A stretch of DNA of 64,000 nucleotides from contig NZ_VWWP01000001.1 of assembly GCF_011752975.1 (NCBI RefSeq), forward strand, positions 893,176 to 957,175, read 5' to 3'. Of this stretch, positions 34,040 to 42,748 are shown in pieces. How positions within the stretch are numbered: position 1 is the first letter of the stretch; the number at the start of each line of letters is the position of its first letter. The stretch is from Chryseobacterium sp. Tr-659 (GTDB taxonomy: Bacteria; Bacteroidota; Bacteroidia; Flavobacteriales; Weeksellaceae). A program made the translations under genes and the position numbers. The notes under the pieces were generated by a model. It was not told the DNA's origin, did not search any database, and was given only the letters and a program-made list of their open reading frames with translations.

Positions 34040-34678
34040 ATGGAAAATAGAAAATACATAAAAGTAGGTGTTGCAGGACCCGTAGGTTCAGGAAAAACAG
34101 CATTATTGGAACGTTTAAGCAGAAAATTGTTCGGGATTTATGATCTTGGGGTGATTACCAATGATATCTATACCAAAGAAGATGCTGAATTTATGGCTAA
34201 AAATAGTCTTCTTCCTCATGACAGAATCATTGGAGTGGAAACAGGAGGATGTCCTCACACAGCAATCCGTGAAGATGCCAGTATGAACCTTGAAGCAGTA
34301 GATGAATTGGCTGCACGTTTTCCCGAAATTGAACTGGTTCTTATTGAAAGTGGAGGGGATAACCTTTCTGCAACTTTCAGCCCGGACCTTGCAGACGTTA
34401 CCATCTTCATTATTGATGTGGCCGAAGGGGAGAAAATCCCGAGAAAAGGAGGACCTGGTATTACAAGATCAGACTTATTGATCATTAACAAAATTGACCT
34501 TGCACCACACGTAGGAGCAAGTCTTGAAGTAATGGAAAGAGATGCAAGAAGAATGAGAAATGGAAATCCTTTTGTATTTACTAATCTGAAAACAGATCAC
34601 GGGTTAGACAGCGTTATCGGGTGGATTAAAAAATATGCACTTCTTGAAGAAATCGAAGAACCGAACTTAGTAAGATAA
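34040..34678 (+). CDS. ureG: Urease accessory GTPase
   Basis: From the ATG at 34040 the 212-residue protein is UreG, the SIMIBI-class GTPase that supplies nickel for urease maturation. The P-loop is GPVGSGKT (13-20), [12 protein letters not shown] follows, and [15 protein letters not shown] holds the Cys-Pro-His nickel site. [19 protein letters not shown] and [14 protein letters not shown] (with NKID for guanine) complete it. The longer in-frame start at 33899 adds 47 unrelated residues and runs through the inverted repeat, so it is rejected. Confidence 0.95.
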   Translation: MENRKYIKVGVAGPVGSGKTALLERLSRKLFGIYDLGVITNDIYTKEDAEFMAKNSLLPHDRIIGVETGGCPHTAIREDASMNLEAVDELAARFPEIELVLIESGGDNLSATFSPDLADVTIFIIDVAEGEKIPRKGGPGITRSDLLIINKIDLAPHVGASLEVMERDARRMRNGNPFVFTNLKTDHGLDSVIGWIKKYALLEEIEEPNLVR

Positions 34679-35467
34679 ATGAATAGTCGTTTAAATATTA
34701 TTGCAGGATTCAAGGGAGGAGAATCATATGTGAAAGATCTTTATGTCTCACTGCCATTCAGAGTAGTTTCTGTAGGGCAGAGAAAAAATGACAATAAGCT
34801 CTATCAGATGGTGATGAGCTCCTCGCCGGGGATTCTGGATGGAGACCATTATCAGTTGGAGGTTGCTCTTGAGAAAGGAGCCTCTCTTCAGCTGCAGTCA
34901 CAGTCGTATCAGAGACTTTTCAATATGAAAGATAAGGCTGTTCAGGAACTGAATGTAACAATGCAGGACGAAACCTCTTTCGCGTACGTTCCACATCCTG
35001 TAGTTCCTCATGAAGATTCAAATTTTAAGAGTAAAGCGAATATTCACATCGGGAAAGACAGCCAGATCATCATCAGTGAGATCATTACCTGCGGAAGAAA
35101 ACATTACGGAGAAGTTTTTAAGCTGAAACGTTTTCAAAACCTGATGGAAATTTATCACAATAATAAACTGGTTGTAAAAGACAATGTTCTGATTCAGCCG
35201 GATATGATCCCTATCAGCAGTATCGGAAATCTGGAACAGTATACGCACCAGGGAACCCTGATCTTCTACAGCACAAAAGAAAATGTAGATAAAACCGGAC
35301 TGATTGAAGAGATTGTTGAAGCAGCAGCACAACACCGTGCAGAAATGGAAGTAGGAGTTTCAGCTATGGAAGATAACGGATTTGTTGTAAGAGCTCTGGG
35401 ACATGGTGGAGAACTGATGTATAACTTCTTCCTGTATGTTCAGGAAATACTCTGGTCGCTGGAGTAA
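34679..35467 (+). CDS. ureD: Urease accessory protein UreD (UreH)
   Basis: The 262-residue protein is UreD, the scaffold that binds the apo-urease and tunnels nickel from UreG via UreF. Seen are SSSPGILDGDHYQLEVALEK, ASLQLQSQSYQRLFNMKD, YVPHPVVPHEDSNFKSKANI and ISEIITCGRKHYGEVFKLKR. The ATG follows the ureG stop directly with no gap. It completes the accessory set E-F-G-D. Confidence 0.93.
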   Translation: MNSRLNIIAGFKGGESYVKDLYVSLPFRVVSVGQRKNDNKLYQMVMSSSPGILDGDHYQLEVALEKGASLQLQSQSYQRLFNMKDKAVQELNVTMQDETSFAYVPHPVVPHEDSNFKSKANIHIGKDSQIIISEIITCGRKHYGEVFKLKRFQNLMEIYHNNKLVVKDNVLIQPDMIPISSIGNLEQYTHQGTLIFYSTKENVDKTGLIEEIVEAAAQHRAEMEVGVSAMEDNGFVVRALGHGGELMYNFFLYVQEILWSLE

Positions 35468-35480
35468 GAATCTGGTCTTG

Positions 35481-35521
35481 CGGGAGCCTTGTCAAGGTTC
35501 AAAACCTTGACAAGGCTCCCG
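35481..35521. repeat. Long perfect palindrome after ureD
   Basis: CGGGAGCCTTGTCAAGGTT (35481-35499), a CAA loop, and AACCTTGACAAGGCTCCCG (35503-35521) form a 19-bp perfect stem with no T-tract, a type that looks like a dispersed flavobacterial palindrome. Confidence 0.75.
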
Positions 35522-35546
35522 GATAGATAAAAAAATTAAATAAAAA

Positions 35547-36248
35547 ATGGATAGTACAGTTTGGGCGCTTCTTGTGAGTGCCATTTCAATAAGTTTTATA
35601 CATACAGCTTCAGGACCGGATCATTACCTGCCGTTCATCGTAATTTCAAAATCCAAGGGATGGAGCGGAATGAAAACAGCAATACTTACTGTTGTTTGTG
35701 GATTGGGACATGTATTGAGCTCCCTGATTTTAGGCTTTATCGGTGTATTTCTAGGCTGGCAGCTAAATAAAATCTCATGGTTTCAGGATATCAGGGGAAA
35801 TTTCTCTGGATGGGCATTGCTGATCTTTGGCGGCGTGTACCTGGTATACGGCCTGGTTCAGGCTATCAGAAACAAGCCACATAAGCATTTCGATGTAATG
35901 GGTGATGATGTGTATGTGTATGAACACAATCACAGTGAAGTGGTAATGCCTCAAAAAAGAATAAAAGTAACTCCGCTTGTCCTTTTCATGATCTTTGTAA
36001 TGGGCCCCAGTGAACCTTTGATCCCTTTATTATTCTATTCCGGGGTAAAACATTCAGTATCGGAAATTGCAGTTTTGGTGACTTCATTCACCGCAACAAC
36101 TGTTTTAACGATGCTGGGAATGGTTCTGCTGGGACGTTACGGCTACTCAACATTATTCAATACCGAAAAACTGGAAAGATATATGGGAGTGGTAAGCGGA
36201 GCAGTAGTAACCGTTTGTGGGGTAGGAATGGTCTTTTTGGGCTGGTAA
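35547..36248 (+). CDS. NicO/UreH-type nickel permease
   Basis: The 233-residue protein has about six membrane helices and the metal signature His19-x5-Asp25-His26 (HTASGPDHYLPF) in helix 1, as in UreH/RcnA (NicO) nickel transporters. The central loop is rich in His and acids (HKHFDVMGDDVYVYEHNHSE, about 112-131) and probably binds nickel. FVMGPSEPLIPLLFYSGVKH is typical of the second half. It lies directly downstream of ureD, so import of nickel for urease is the likely job; export, as by RcnA, is the alternative. Confidence 0.82.
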   Translation: MDSTVWALLVSAISISFIHTASGPDHYLPFIVISKSKGWSGMKTAILTVVCGLGHVLSSLILGFIGVFLGWQLNKISWFQDIRGNFSGWALLIFGGVYLVYGLVQAIRNKPHKHFDVMGDDVYVYEHNHSEVVMPQKRIKVTPLVLFMIFVMGPSEPLIPLLFYSGVKHSVSEIAVLVTSFTATTVLTMLGMVLLGRYGYSTLFNTEKLERYMGVVSGAVVTVCGVGMVFLGW

Positions 36249-36336
36249 ACAGAGTGGTGAGGTTAGAGGATCGGAGAGTTTGATAGCGAAAGTGTTTAAA
36301 ATTATCCTCTTTTTACTGATGGTTAAGGATTCTTAC

Positions 36337-36376
36337 TTCACCATTCACTTGCGAAACAAAATTGGCTATTGACATA
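36337..36376. repeat. Dispersed short repeat, copy C
   Basis: TTCACCATTCACTTGCGAAA then CAAAATTGGCTATTGACATA in the gap before the urea transporter gene. It is related to copies at 1163-1196 and 6951-6995. Confidence 0.6.
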
Positions 36377-36426
36377 TAAAATTAAAATGTCGCCTGTCAA
36401 CTACTAATTATTAATACAAAAAAACT

Positions 36427-37314
36427 ATGGACGAATTTTTCAAAAAAATCCCTTTTATTGATAATGTTTTAAAAGGAATTGGGCAGATTATGCTTCAGGA
36501 AAACAGATGGACTGGTCTTCTGTTTTTAATAGGAATCTTTATGGGAAGCTGGCAGTGTGGAGTAGCGGTATTAATTTCAACAGCTGCCGGAACTTTTACA
36601 GCCATGAAGCTTAAATATAATAAAGCTGAAATCAACGCCGGGTTATATGGCTTCAGTGCAGCGCTTGTAGGCGTGGCATTGGCTTTCCTGTTTGAAACAA
36701 CGGTATTAATCTGGATTCTTATTATCCTGGGTGGAGCATTGGCAGCCGTTATTCAACATTTTTTTATTCAGAAAAAAATCCCGGTATTTACATTTCCTTT
36801 CATCATTATTACCTGGGTAGTAGTATTTGCATTACATCATTTTACACATATTCCGCCGTCTGCCATGTTGAGCAGTGAAGTGGTACCTACCAAATATGAT
36901 GATTTTCTTACCTGTACCAACGGTTTTGGAGAGGTGATATTTCAGGGGGGAGTACTTTCGGGAATGATTTTCTTTATTGCCGTTTTCATCAGCTCACCAA
37001 TTGCCGCTTTATACGGACTTGTGGCATCAATTCTGGGAGCAGGATTATCCCAGCTAAATGGTGAACCCATCAAAGAGATTCATATGGGATTATTTGGTTT
37101 TAATGCTGTATTATCTGCCATTGTGTTTTCAGGAGTAAAAAAGACGGACGGTTTATGGGTACTTATTGCCGTTCTGCTGACTATCGTGATTGATGATTTT
37201 CTGATTGATAATCATTGTCTGGATGCAGTAGGCGGAGTGTTCACCTTCCCGTTTGTAGCAGGTACCTGGATTACACTTTTAATTCAAAAGATATTTCTTA
37301 AAGTGAAAGGATAA
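36427..37314 (+). CDS. Urea transporter (UT family)
   Basis: The 295-residue protein is a urea channel of the UT/Yut family with about ten membrane helices in two similar halves: GLYGFSAALVGVALAFLFET and, in the second half, HMGLFGFNAVLSAIVFSG. The segments IGQIMLQENRWTGLLFLIGI (start) and FTFPFIIITW and FTFPFVAGTWITLL (the pore-lining FTFPF repeats) are diagnostic. It would bring urea through the inner membrane to cytoplasmic urease. It lies in the urease island downstream of the nickel permease. Confidence 0.9.
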   Translation: MDEFFKKIPFIDNVLKGIGQIMLQENRWTGLLFLIGIFMGSWQCGVAVLISTAAGTFTAMKLKYNKAEINAGLYGFSAALVGVALAFLFETTVLIWILIILGGALAAVIQHFFIQKKIPVFTFPFIIITWVVVFALHHFTHIPPSAMLSSEVVPTKYDDFLTCTNGFGEVIFQGGVLSGMIFFIAVFISSPIAALYGLVASILGAGLSQLNGEPIKEIHMGLFGFNAVLSAIVFSGVKKTDGLWVLIAVLLTIVIDDFLIDNHCLDAVGGVFTFPFVAGTWITLLIQKIFLKVKG

Positions 37315-37430
37315 ATTATATAGAGTTAAAAATAAAAAACTGAAGAAACTAAAGTGAGGAAGTTGTTATCCTCATCTTTATCGTTAAAAATCAGAGAGGA
37401 AAATTTCTTCTAAAATTTAAAAAATAAAAA

Positions 37431-39677
37431 ATGAAAGTAACAAAAATAGCAGCGGCATTTCTCGTAATGGCCTTTAGTGGAAAAATGATGGCACAGAAAA
37501 CAGAAAAGCAACTGTCAATAAAAGATGCAGATGATAAATTCCCCATTGCGGATGCCTTGGTAAAATACGATCAGGGAAATAGCCATACTCATACAGGTAC
37601 AGACGGTACCTTCTCCATTCCTGTAAAATCACTTCCCGATACTTTGGTGATCAGCCGTCCGGGATACGATGAGGTAAAATGGGTAGTAACAAATGATGAT
37701 GATAAAAATAAAGTTATTTTTTTACAGCATAAGCCTTATCAGATTTCAGAAGTAGCAATTAATCACAGTTCATTCTTATCGGCAATTACAAAAGTGGATC
37801 TGAATAAATTCCCGGTGAATTCCGCACAAGATCTATTGAGAAAAGTTCCCGGATTATTTATTGCTCAACATGCAGGAGGAGGAAAGGCCGAACAACTTTT
37901 TTTAAGAGGATTTGATGCCGATCATGGTACAGATGTAAGTGTAAATGTAGACGGAATGCCGGTAAATATAGTTTCACATGCCCATGGACAAGGATATTCC
38001 GACCTTCACTTTGTAATTCCTGAAACGGTAAACAATATCGATTTCGGAAAAGGCGCATATTACATGGACCGCGGAGATTTTAATACAGCAGGATATGTTG
38101 ATTTTCAAACCTACAACGGATTAAAAAACAGTATGGTAAAACTAGAAGGAGGTTCTTTTAACTCAAAAAGAGTGTTGGGAATGTTCAATATTCTTCATGA
38201 TGATCTGGGCAGAAAAAATGCTTATATAGCTGCGGAATATAATTATACAGATGGCCCATTTGATGTAAAACAGAATTTTAACAGAGTCAATATCTTTGGA
38301 AAATATAACCAATGGCTGACTGATAAAGATTATTTCAACATCCAATTCTCTACCTTCAGTTCTTCATGGAATGCTTCAGGACAAATTCCGGAACGTGCAG
38401 TAGACGAAGGAATCATTGGAAGATGGGGAAGTATAGATCCTACAGAAGGCGGGAAAACTTCAAGAACGAACCTTCAGATGAATTTTAAGCATACCATTTC
38501 TCCTTCAGAACAAATTGATGCTATGGCTTTCTATTCAAAATATAATTTCAACCTGTACTCAGATTTTACTTTTTATTTAAAAGATAAGGATCATGGTGAT
38601 GAAATTCAGCAGACTGACGGAAGAAATATTTACGGAACCGAAATAAAATATACAAAAACTTTCTCCCTTCCCAACAGTTCTCTGAACTGGACATCCGGAA
38701 TAGGACTAAGAAATGATGATATCAATACATTACAGCTTAATCACGTTTATCACAGAGATCTTCTGCTTGACAGATTATCTGATGTAACGGGAACAGAAAC
38801 CAATCTTCACGCCTATTCAGGAATTGTTTGGAAAACAGGAAAGTGGACCATTAACCCTGCCGTAAGAGTGGATCATTTTATTTTCAATATGCACAATCTG
38901 CTGGACCCTGAACAATTACCTTCAGGACAATCAAAAGAAGCAACAAGAGTAAGTCCAAAACTAAACTTCTCCTATGCTCAGAATGATAATGTAATGTGGT
39001 TCCTGAAAACAGGGATGGGATTCCATTCCAATGATATGAGGGTTGTGGTTACCAATCAGAATGAAAATACACTTCCTTACTCTATTGGTGCCGATTTCGG
39101 AGTGAGATTGCATCCGTTTAAATCATTAATTATTACACCAACAGTTTGGTATATGGATCTTCAGCAGGAATTTGTATATGTAGGAGACGATGCTGTGGTA
39201 GAACCTTCAGGAAAATCAAGACGTTTCGGAGCAGATCTTGGAATCCGCTTCCAGCCATTGGAAAACTTCTATTTGAATGCAGATATCAACTATTCCCATG
39301 CCAGATTTACCGAAGAAGAAAAAGGGCAGGACTACGTTCCGCTGGCACCTGTAGTAACGAGTACAGGATCTGTAAACTGGGATTTTCTTCACGGGTTTTC
39401 TTTGGGTGTTCAATACCGTTATCTTGGAGCCAGGCCTGCTGTAGAAGACAACAGCATCAGAACAAAAGCTTATTTTGTGAATGACCTTGTACTTTCCTAT
39501 AACCGCCAGACGTGGGGTGCAAATATACAGGTGAACAACCTTTTCAATGTGAAATGGAATGAAGCGCAGTTTGCTACAGAAACACAGTTAAAAGGAGAAG
39601 CAGAACCTGTTACAGACCTTACTTATACACCGGGAAGCCCATTTGGAGTAAGAGTAGGAGTGTACTACAAGTTTTAG
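37431..39677 (+). CDS. TonB-dependent outer-membrane receptor of the urease island
   Basis: The 748-residue protein has a signal peptide (cut after KMMAQ), a carboxypeptidase-like regulatory domain (about 25-100; FPIADALVKYDQGNSHTHTG), a plug (NSAQDLLRKVPGLFIAQHAG, LFLRGFDADHGTDVSVNVDG) and a 22-strand barrel ending FGVRVGVYYKF. The plug bears MPVNIVSHAHGQGYSDLHF, with three His that could bind a metal, but this stretch is common in one TonB receptor subfamily. By position after the nickel permease and urea transporter it probably imports a nickel complex (inference, as with the nickel receptors of Helicobacter). Other chelates are possible. Confidence 0.85.
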   Translation: MKVTKIAAAFLVMAFSGKMMAQKTEKQLSIKDADDKFPIADALVKYDQGNSHTHTGTDGTFSIPVKSLPDTLVISRPGYDEVKWVVTNDDDKNKVIFLQHKPYQISEVAINHSSFLSAITKVDLNKFPVNSAQDLLRKVPGLFIAQHAGGGKAEQLFLRGFDADHGTDVSVNVDGMPVNIVSHAHGQGYSDLHFVIPETVNNIDFGKGAYYMDRGDFNTAGYVDFQTYNGLKNSMVKLEGGSFNSKRVLGMFNILHDDLGRKNAYIAAEYNYTDGPFDVKQNFNRVNIFGKYNQWLTDKDYFNIQFSTFSSSWNASGQIPERAVDEGIIGRWGSIDPTEGGKTSRTNLQMNFKHTISPSEQIDAMAFYSKYNFNLYSDFTFYLKDKDHGDEIQQTDGRNIYGTEIKYTKTFSLPNSSLNWTSGIGLRNDDINTLQLNHVYHRDLLLDRLSDVTGTETNLHAYSGIVWKTGKWTINPAVRVDHFIFNMHNLLDPEQLPSGQSKEATRVSPKLNFSYAQNDNVMWFLKTGMGFHSNDMRVVVTNQNENTLPYSIGADFGVRLHPFKSLIITPTVWYMDLQQEFVYVGDDAVVEPSGKSRRFGADLGIRFQPLENFYLNADINYSHARFTEEEKGQDYVPLAPVVTSTGSVNWDFLHGFSLGVQYRYLGARPAVEDNSIRTKAYFVNDLVLSYNRQTWGANIQVNNLFNVKWNEAQFATETQLKGEAEPVTDLTYTPGSPFGVRVGVYYKF

Positions 39678-39689
39678 AATGGAGAGTGA

Positions 39690-39777
39690 GAGAATTTGAG
39701 AATCTTAGAGTTGGGATGAAAGACTCATAGAGTAAGCCATTTTCAAACTAACTCATTCTCAAATTTTCAAATTCTCA
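39690..39777. repeat. Imperfect inverted repeat after the TonB receptor gene
   Basis: GAGAATTTGAGAAT (39690-39703) faces ATTCTCAAATTTTCAAATTC (from 39755). It may fold in the transcript; no T-tract follows. Confidence 0.5.
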
Positions 39778-39828
39778 GGCTTCTACTTTATAAATTTTGT
39801 ATAACTTTAAATAATCATTACATCGGAT

Positions 39829-40716
39829 ATGGAAGTATTATCCAATTTTCAGTATAAAAAACTTTTTCTGCCCAATATTACGGATAAGATATTAGCTAAC
39901 AATGCTGATATACAGCTGTATCGGATAGAAAATTATCTTAAAGGAATTCTGATGCCGGTGATCCCGTACCGTACGACGTTTAATTTTATTATTTTCGTTA
40001 CCAACGGACATATTAAACAGTATCTTGAAAATAAAGAATATCACGCTGAAAAAGGCGGTGTTATCTTCATCAAACAAGGAACAATCACAGCAACAGTTGA
40101 GCTATCAGATAACATAGAAGGATTCTTTCTTGCTTATGAAAATAATATACTTTCTGAGCAGGAACTGCCTAAACATAAGAGCAGCATCTTTTTCATGACT
40201 CCTTTTCTTAACCTGGACAGTCTTACTTACGGAACCATTACACAGCTTCTTCCAATTATGGAACAGGAGCTTTGGCTGAATAATCTGAATATAAATGACG
40301 TGGTGGTAACCATGCTTCACCTTATTTTGATCAAAATGCTGAGTACAGATTCTGATACCCATCATAAATCGGCAACACGTCCCATGGAGCTTTCTCTTCA
40401 GTTCCGGGATCTTTTATTTAAATATCATGTGACAGAAAAAAGGGTAGCTTTTTATGCTGATAAACTTTCCGTAACAGAAAGCTACCTCAATAAATGTGTA
40501 AAAGGAGTTACCCAGAAATCTCCGAAACAATGGATTAATGAGATTGATATCAATTACAGTAAAGCATTGCTTCATTCCAGTAAAGATATTGCAGAAATAG
40601 CCTATGAACTGAATTTTCATACCGCTTCCCATTTCACACAGCTGTTCAAAAAAATTGCAGGAATTACTCCGAAGGAATACAGGAGTCAGTTTTTGCAGAA
40701 CAGGATTACCGGGTAG
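39829..40716 (+). CDS. AraC-family regulator next to the urease island
   Basis: The 295-residue protein has an N-terminal cupin-like sensing half (NHIKQYL-type strands around 55-100, EYHAEKGGVIFIKQGTITAT) and a C-terminal AraC double helix-turn-helix: KLSVTESYLNKCVKGVTQKS and DIAEIAYELNFHTASHFTQL followed by FKKIAGITPKEYRSQF. It is the last gene in the direction of the urease island and a candidate local regulator, but no operator is visible and it may control another gene. Confidence 0.82.
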   Translation: MEVLSNFQYKKLFLPNITDKILANNADIQLYRIENYLKGILMPVIPYRTTFNFIIFVTNGHIKQYLENKEYHAEKGGVIFIKQGTITATVELSDNIEGFFLAYENNILSEQELPKHKSSIFFMTPFLNLDSLTYGTITQLLPIMEQELWLNNLNINDVVVTMLHLILIKMLSTDSDTHHKSATRPMELSLQFRDLLFKYHVTEKRVAFYADKLSVTESYLNKCVKGVTQKSPKQWINEIDINYSKALLHSSKDIAEIAYELNFHTASHFTQLFKKIAGITPKEYRSQFLQNRITG

Positions 40717-40718
40717 GC

Positions 40719-40870
40719 TGGAAGCAGGAAGCAGGATGCTGGAGATGCTATGAGACCACATTGTTAGGAAAGTCATTATAGATAAGTACTAAAATTTAAT
40801 TCAGATAAAAAAGTCAAGAATTGATATTTCATACTTCAATAACTTCCATCTCCCAGCTTCCATCTTCCAA
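40719..40870. repeat. Inverted purine-rich/pyrimidine-rich repeat
   Basis: GGCTGGAAGCAGGAAGCAGG (about 40719-40738) is mirrored by CTTCCATCTCCCAGCTTCCA near 40842-40861 in the gap between convergent genes. A shorter relative (GCCTGAAGCCGGAAGAGCC) is at about 3670. Low-complexity dispersed intergenic repeat. Confidence 0.45.
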
Positions 40871-40880
40871 CCCAAAAACT

Positions 40881-41987
40881 TTACAGTTTTTCCTTCTCCA
40901 AAATCTTAATCACCAGCTTCTCTTCCTTCGTGAGGTCTGCCTTTCCGTCATTTTCCTCAATTCCTTCAAGCTCATCGAGGTATTTTCTGATCGTATTGTT
41001 TTCGTAAAGGTTGATCACTAAAGGATGCACATAATATTTTCTGCAAACAGCATTGGTATTTCCCAGATGTTCCGCAACAATATCCAGTGCTTCTTTTACT
41101 TTCTTTTTGTATTCGGTATTATTTTCTGCATATCCGATTTCCTTAAAAGCGATGAGTGCACTCACGGTTCCGGACCAGGTTCTGAAATCTTTAGCTGTAA
41201 AATCCTCGCCGCTTATTTCTTTAATATAATCATTCACCATTCCGGAATCTATAGAATGACGGTTTCCTTCTTCATCCAGATATTGAAAAAGTTCTTTTCC
41301 CGGAATATCCTTACACTTTTGAACCAGTCTTGAAAGCCTTTTACTTTTGAGGTCTACATGATGCATAATCCCTTTTTTGCCTTTAAATGAGAAAGTGATC
41401 TTCTGGCCTTTTACTTCCACATGCTTATCCTTTAATGTAGTCAGTCCAAAAGAACCATAAAGCTTTTCATAGATATTATTTCCGATGCGGATATTGGTTC
41501 TTTGCATAAGGCTTACAATTAAGGCTAGTATTTTTCGTTTTTCGAAATTCCGTAAGGTAAGATCCTGTTCTATCTGCAGCCGGATGTTTGGCAAAGCATA
41601 CCCGAATTGAAGCATTCGGTAGAACTTGGTATGATTTCTTAATGCACTCCATAAAGGATGATAACGATATTGTTTCCTTTTTTTAACATCAAATCCTGTT
41701 GCCTGAAGATGTCCGTTTTCCAGCGCGCAGATCCATACATTTTCCCAGGCTGGTGGAATGACCAGTTTATTGATTCTTGTAATTTCCTCTTTATTACTGA
41801 TCTTTTTCCCGTCTTTATAATAAGAATATTTCTTTCCGGTTTTCTTGCGGGTTATTCCGGCGGTTTCTGCATCGGTGGTATATACAAGATGTACCGCCTT
41901 TGCAGAAGCTTCCGGGTCCTTCATGATTTTAACAATTCTTGAAGGCTTCAGGTGGGAGATCATCTCTAAATCCGTATTCTTCTCCAT
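40881..41987 (-). CDS. DNA topoisomerase IB
   Basis: The 368-residue protein is a bacterial (poxvirus-like) type IB topoisomerase that relaxes supercoils through a 3'-phosphotyrosine. ITRINKLVIPPAWENVWICA is the N-terminal DNA-grip part; RTNIRIGNNIYEKLYGSFGL and KDFRTWSGTVSALIAFKEIG carry catalytic Arg/Lys residues, and CRKYYVHPLVINLYENN holds the nucleophilic Tyr. The size fits the family. It is a stand-alone gene and an accessory to the main topoisomerases. Confidence 0.92.
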   Translation of the reverse strand: MEKNTDLEMISHLKPSRIVKIMKDPEASAKAVHLVYTTDAETAGITRKKTGKKYSYYKDGKKISNKEEITRINKLVIPPAWENVWICALENGHLQATGFDVKKRKQYRYHPLWSALRNHTKFYRMLQFGYALPNIRLQIEQDLTLRNFEKRKILALIVSLMQRTNIRIGNNIYEKLYGSFGLTTLKDKHVEVKGQKITFSFKGKKGIMHHVDLKSKRLSRLVQKCKDIPGKELFQYLDEEGNRHSIDSGMVNDYIKEISGEDFTAKDFRTWSGTVSALIAFKEIGYAENNTEYKKKVKEALDIVAEHLGNTNAVCRKYYVHPLVINLYENNTIRKYLDELEGIEENDGKADLTKEEKLVIKILEKEKL

Positions 41988-41996
41988 AAATCATGG

Positions 41997-42164
41997 TTAA
42001 GAGTTTTTACCCTTCGAAAAAATCAGTAAAAGAATCACTACTATTACACAGACTAAGAAGATTCCCCACCACATTCCTGCCTTAAAAATTGTTCCTATTG
42101 CCTCACAACTTGTTAATGTCAATAAACTCAATATCGTAATACTGTAAAAGCTCCACTTTTTCAT
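41997..42164 (-). CDS. Very small membrane lipoprotein, 55 residues
   Basis: On the reverse strand an ATG at 42162-42164 opens 55 codons ending at 41997. The protein MKKWSFYSITILSLLTLTSC has a lipobox-like end (LTSC), continues EAIGTIFKAGMWWGIFLVC, then a membrane helix (VIVVILLLIF) and ends SKGKNS. Proteins of this shape occur widely in Flavobacteria, sometimes misnamed phosphatidate cytidylyltransferase. It ends ten bases before the topoisomerase start and may be cotranscribed with it. No enzyme residue is visible. Confidence 0.65.
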   Translation of the reverse strand: MKKWSFYSITILSLLTLTSCEAIGTIFKAGMWWGIFLVCVIVVILLLIFSKGKNS

Positions 42165-42187
42165 AAGTATATATTTTGTTGGTATTT

Positions 42188-42625
42188 TTAAATTCTGAGA
42201 AGGTCTGGTTTCCAGTTTTTAATAGATTTTTTAATTTCATCTCCGGAAATGTTTTCATGAAGAGCCCTGTACAAAAGCTCTTTGAACTCGTCATCATAAG
42301 CAAATCTCAATGCTGCGATCTGATCGAATCGTAATTTCTCAACGGTCTCATCCGAACTCAAGTTGAAAATTTCAAAATAACGCTGGCGGAATTCAAGAAT
42401 AACCATCCGGTTCTGAAGGCCCAAGGCATAATGCTGCCTTGTCATAAACGCCAGATAGAAGAGCAGAAAAATTACAATAGAAAATAGAATCCATATCAAT
42501 TGATTTCCCGGATCATTCCAGATTTTATATATCCCGAACCCCTCCAAAAAGATTAATATAGGAAGGTAAATAAAATGATGCGGTGGATAAAATTTCCTGT
42601 GATTATTGTAATTCTGCTGTTTCAT
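42188..42625 (-). CDS. DUF6526-type membrane protein
   Basis: The 145-residue protein begins MKQQNYNNHRKFYPPHHFIY with two membrane helices (LPILIFLEGFGIYKIW and IWILFSIVIFLLFYLAF) and a cytoplasmic tail (RQRYFEIFNLSSDETVEKLR, EFKELLYRALHENISGDEIK). The N-terminal QNYxNHRxxxPxHH pattern is that of a small conserved Bacteroidota family of unknown function. It lies 23 bp upstream of the tiny lipoprotein gene on the same strand, so a three-gene unit with topoisomerase IB is likely. Confidence 0.7.
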   Translation of the reverse strand: MKQQNYNNHRKFYPPHHFIYLPILIFLEGFGIYKIWNDPGNQLIWILFSIVIFLLFYLAFMTRQHYALGLQNRMVILEFRQRYFEIFNLSSDETVEKLRFDQIAALRFAYDDEFKELLYRALHENISGDEIKKSIKNWKPDLLRI

Positions 42626-42748
42626 ACCATAGAATGCAGCAATAATCTTTCCAAAAACCTATGATTTTAATAATAATTGCATGTTTGTGGTACCTTTATG
42701 ATATTATTTTTAATTGTTTTATTTTATTAGTAGAATATTTAATTATCA

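Noticed and set aside
42103..42303. 66-codon reverse-strand ORF MLMMTSSKSF
   Set aside because: It overlaps both the 55-codon lipoprotein gene and the DUF6526-type gene in another frame and has no recognisable features.
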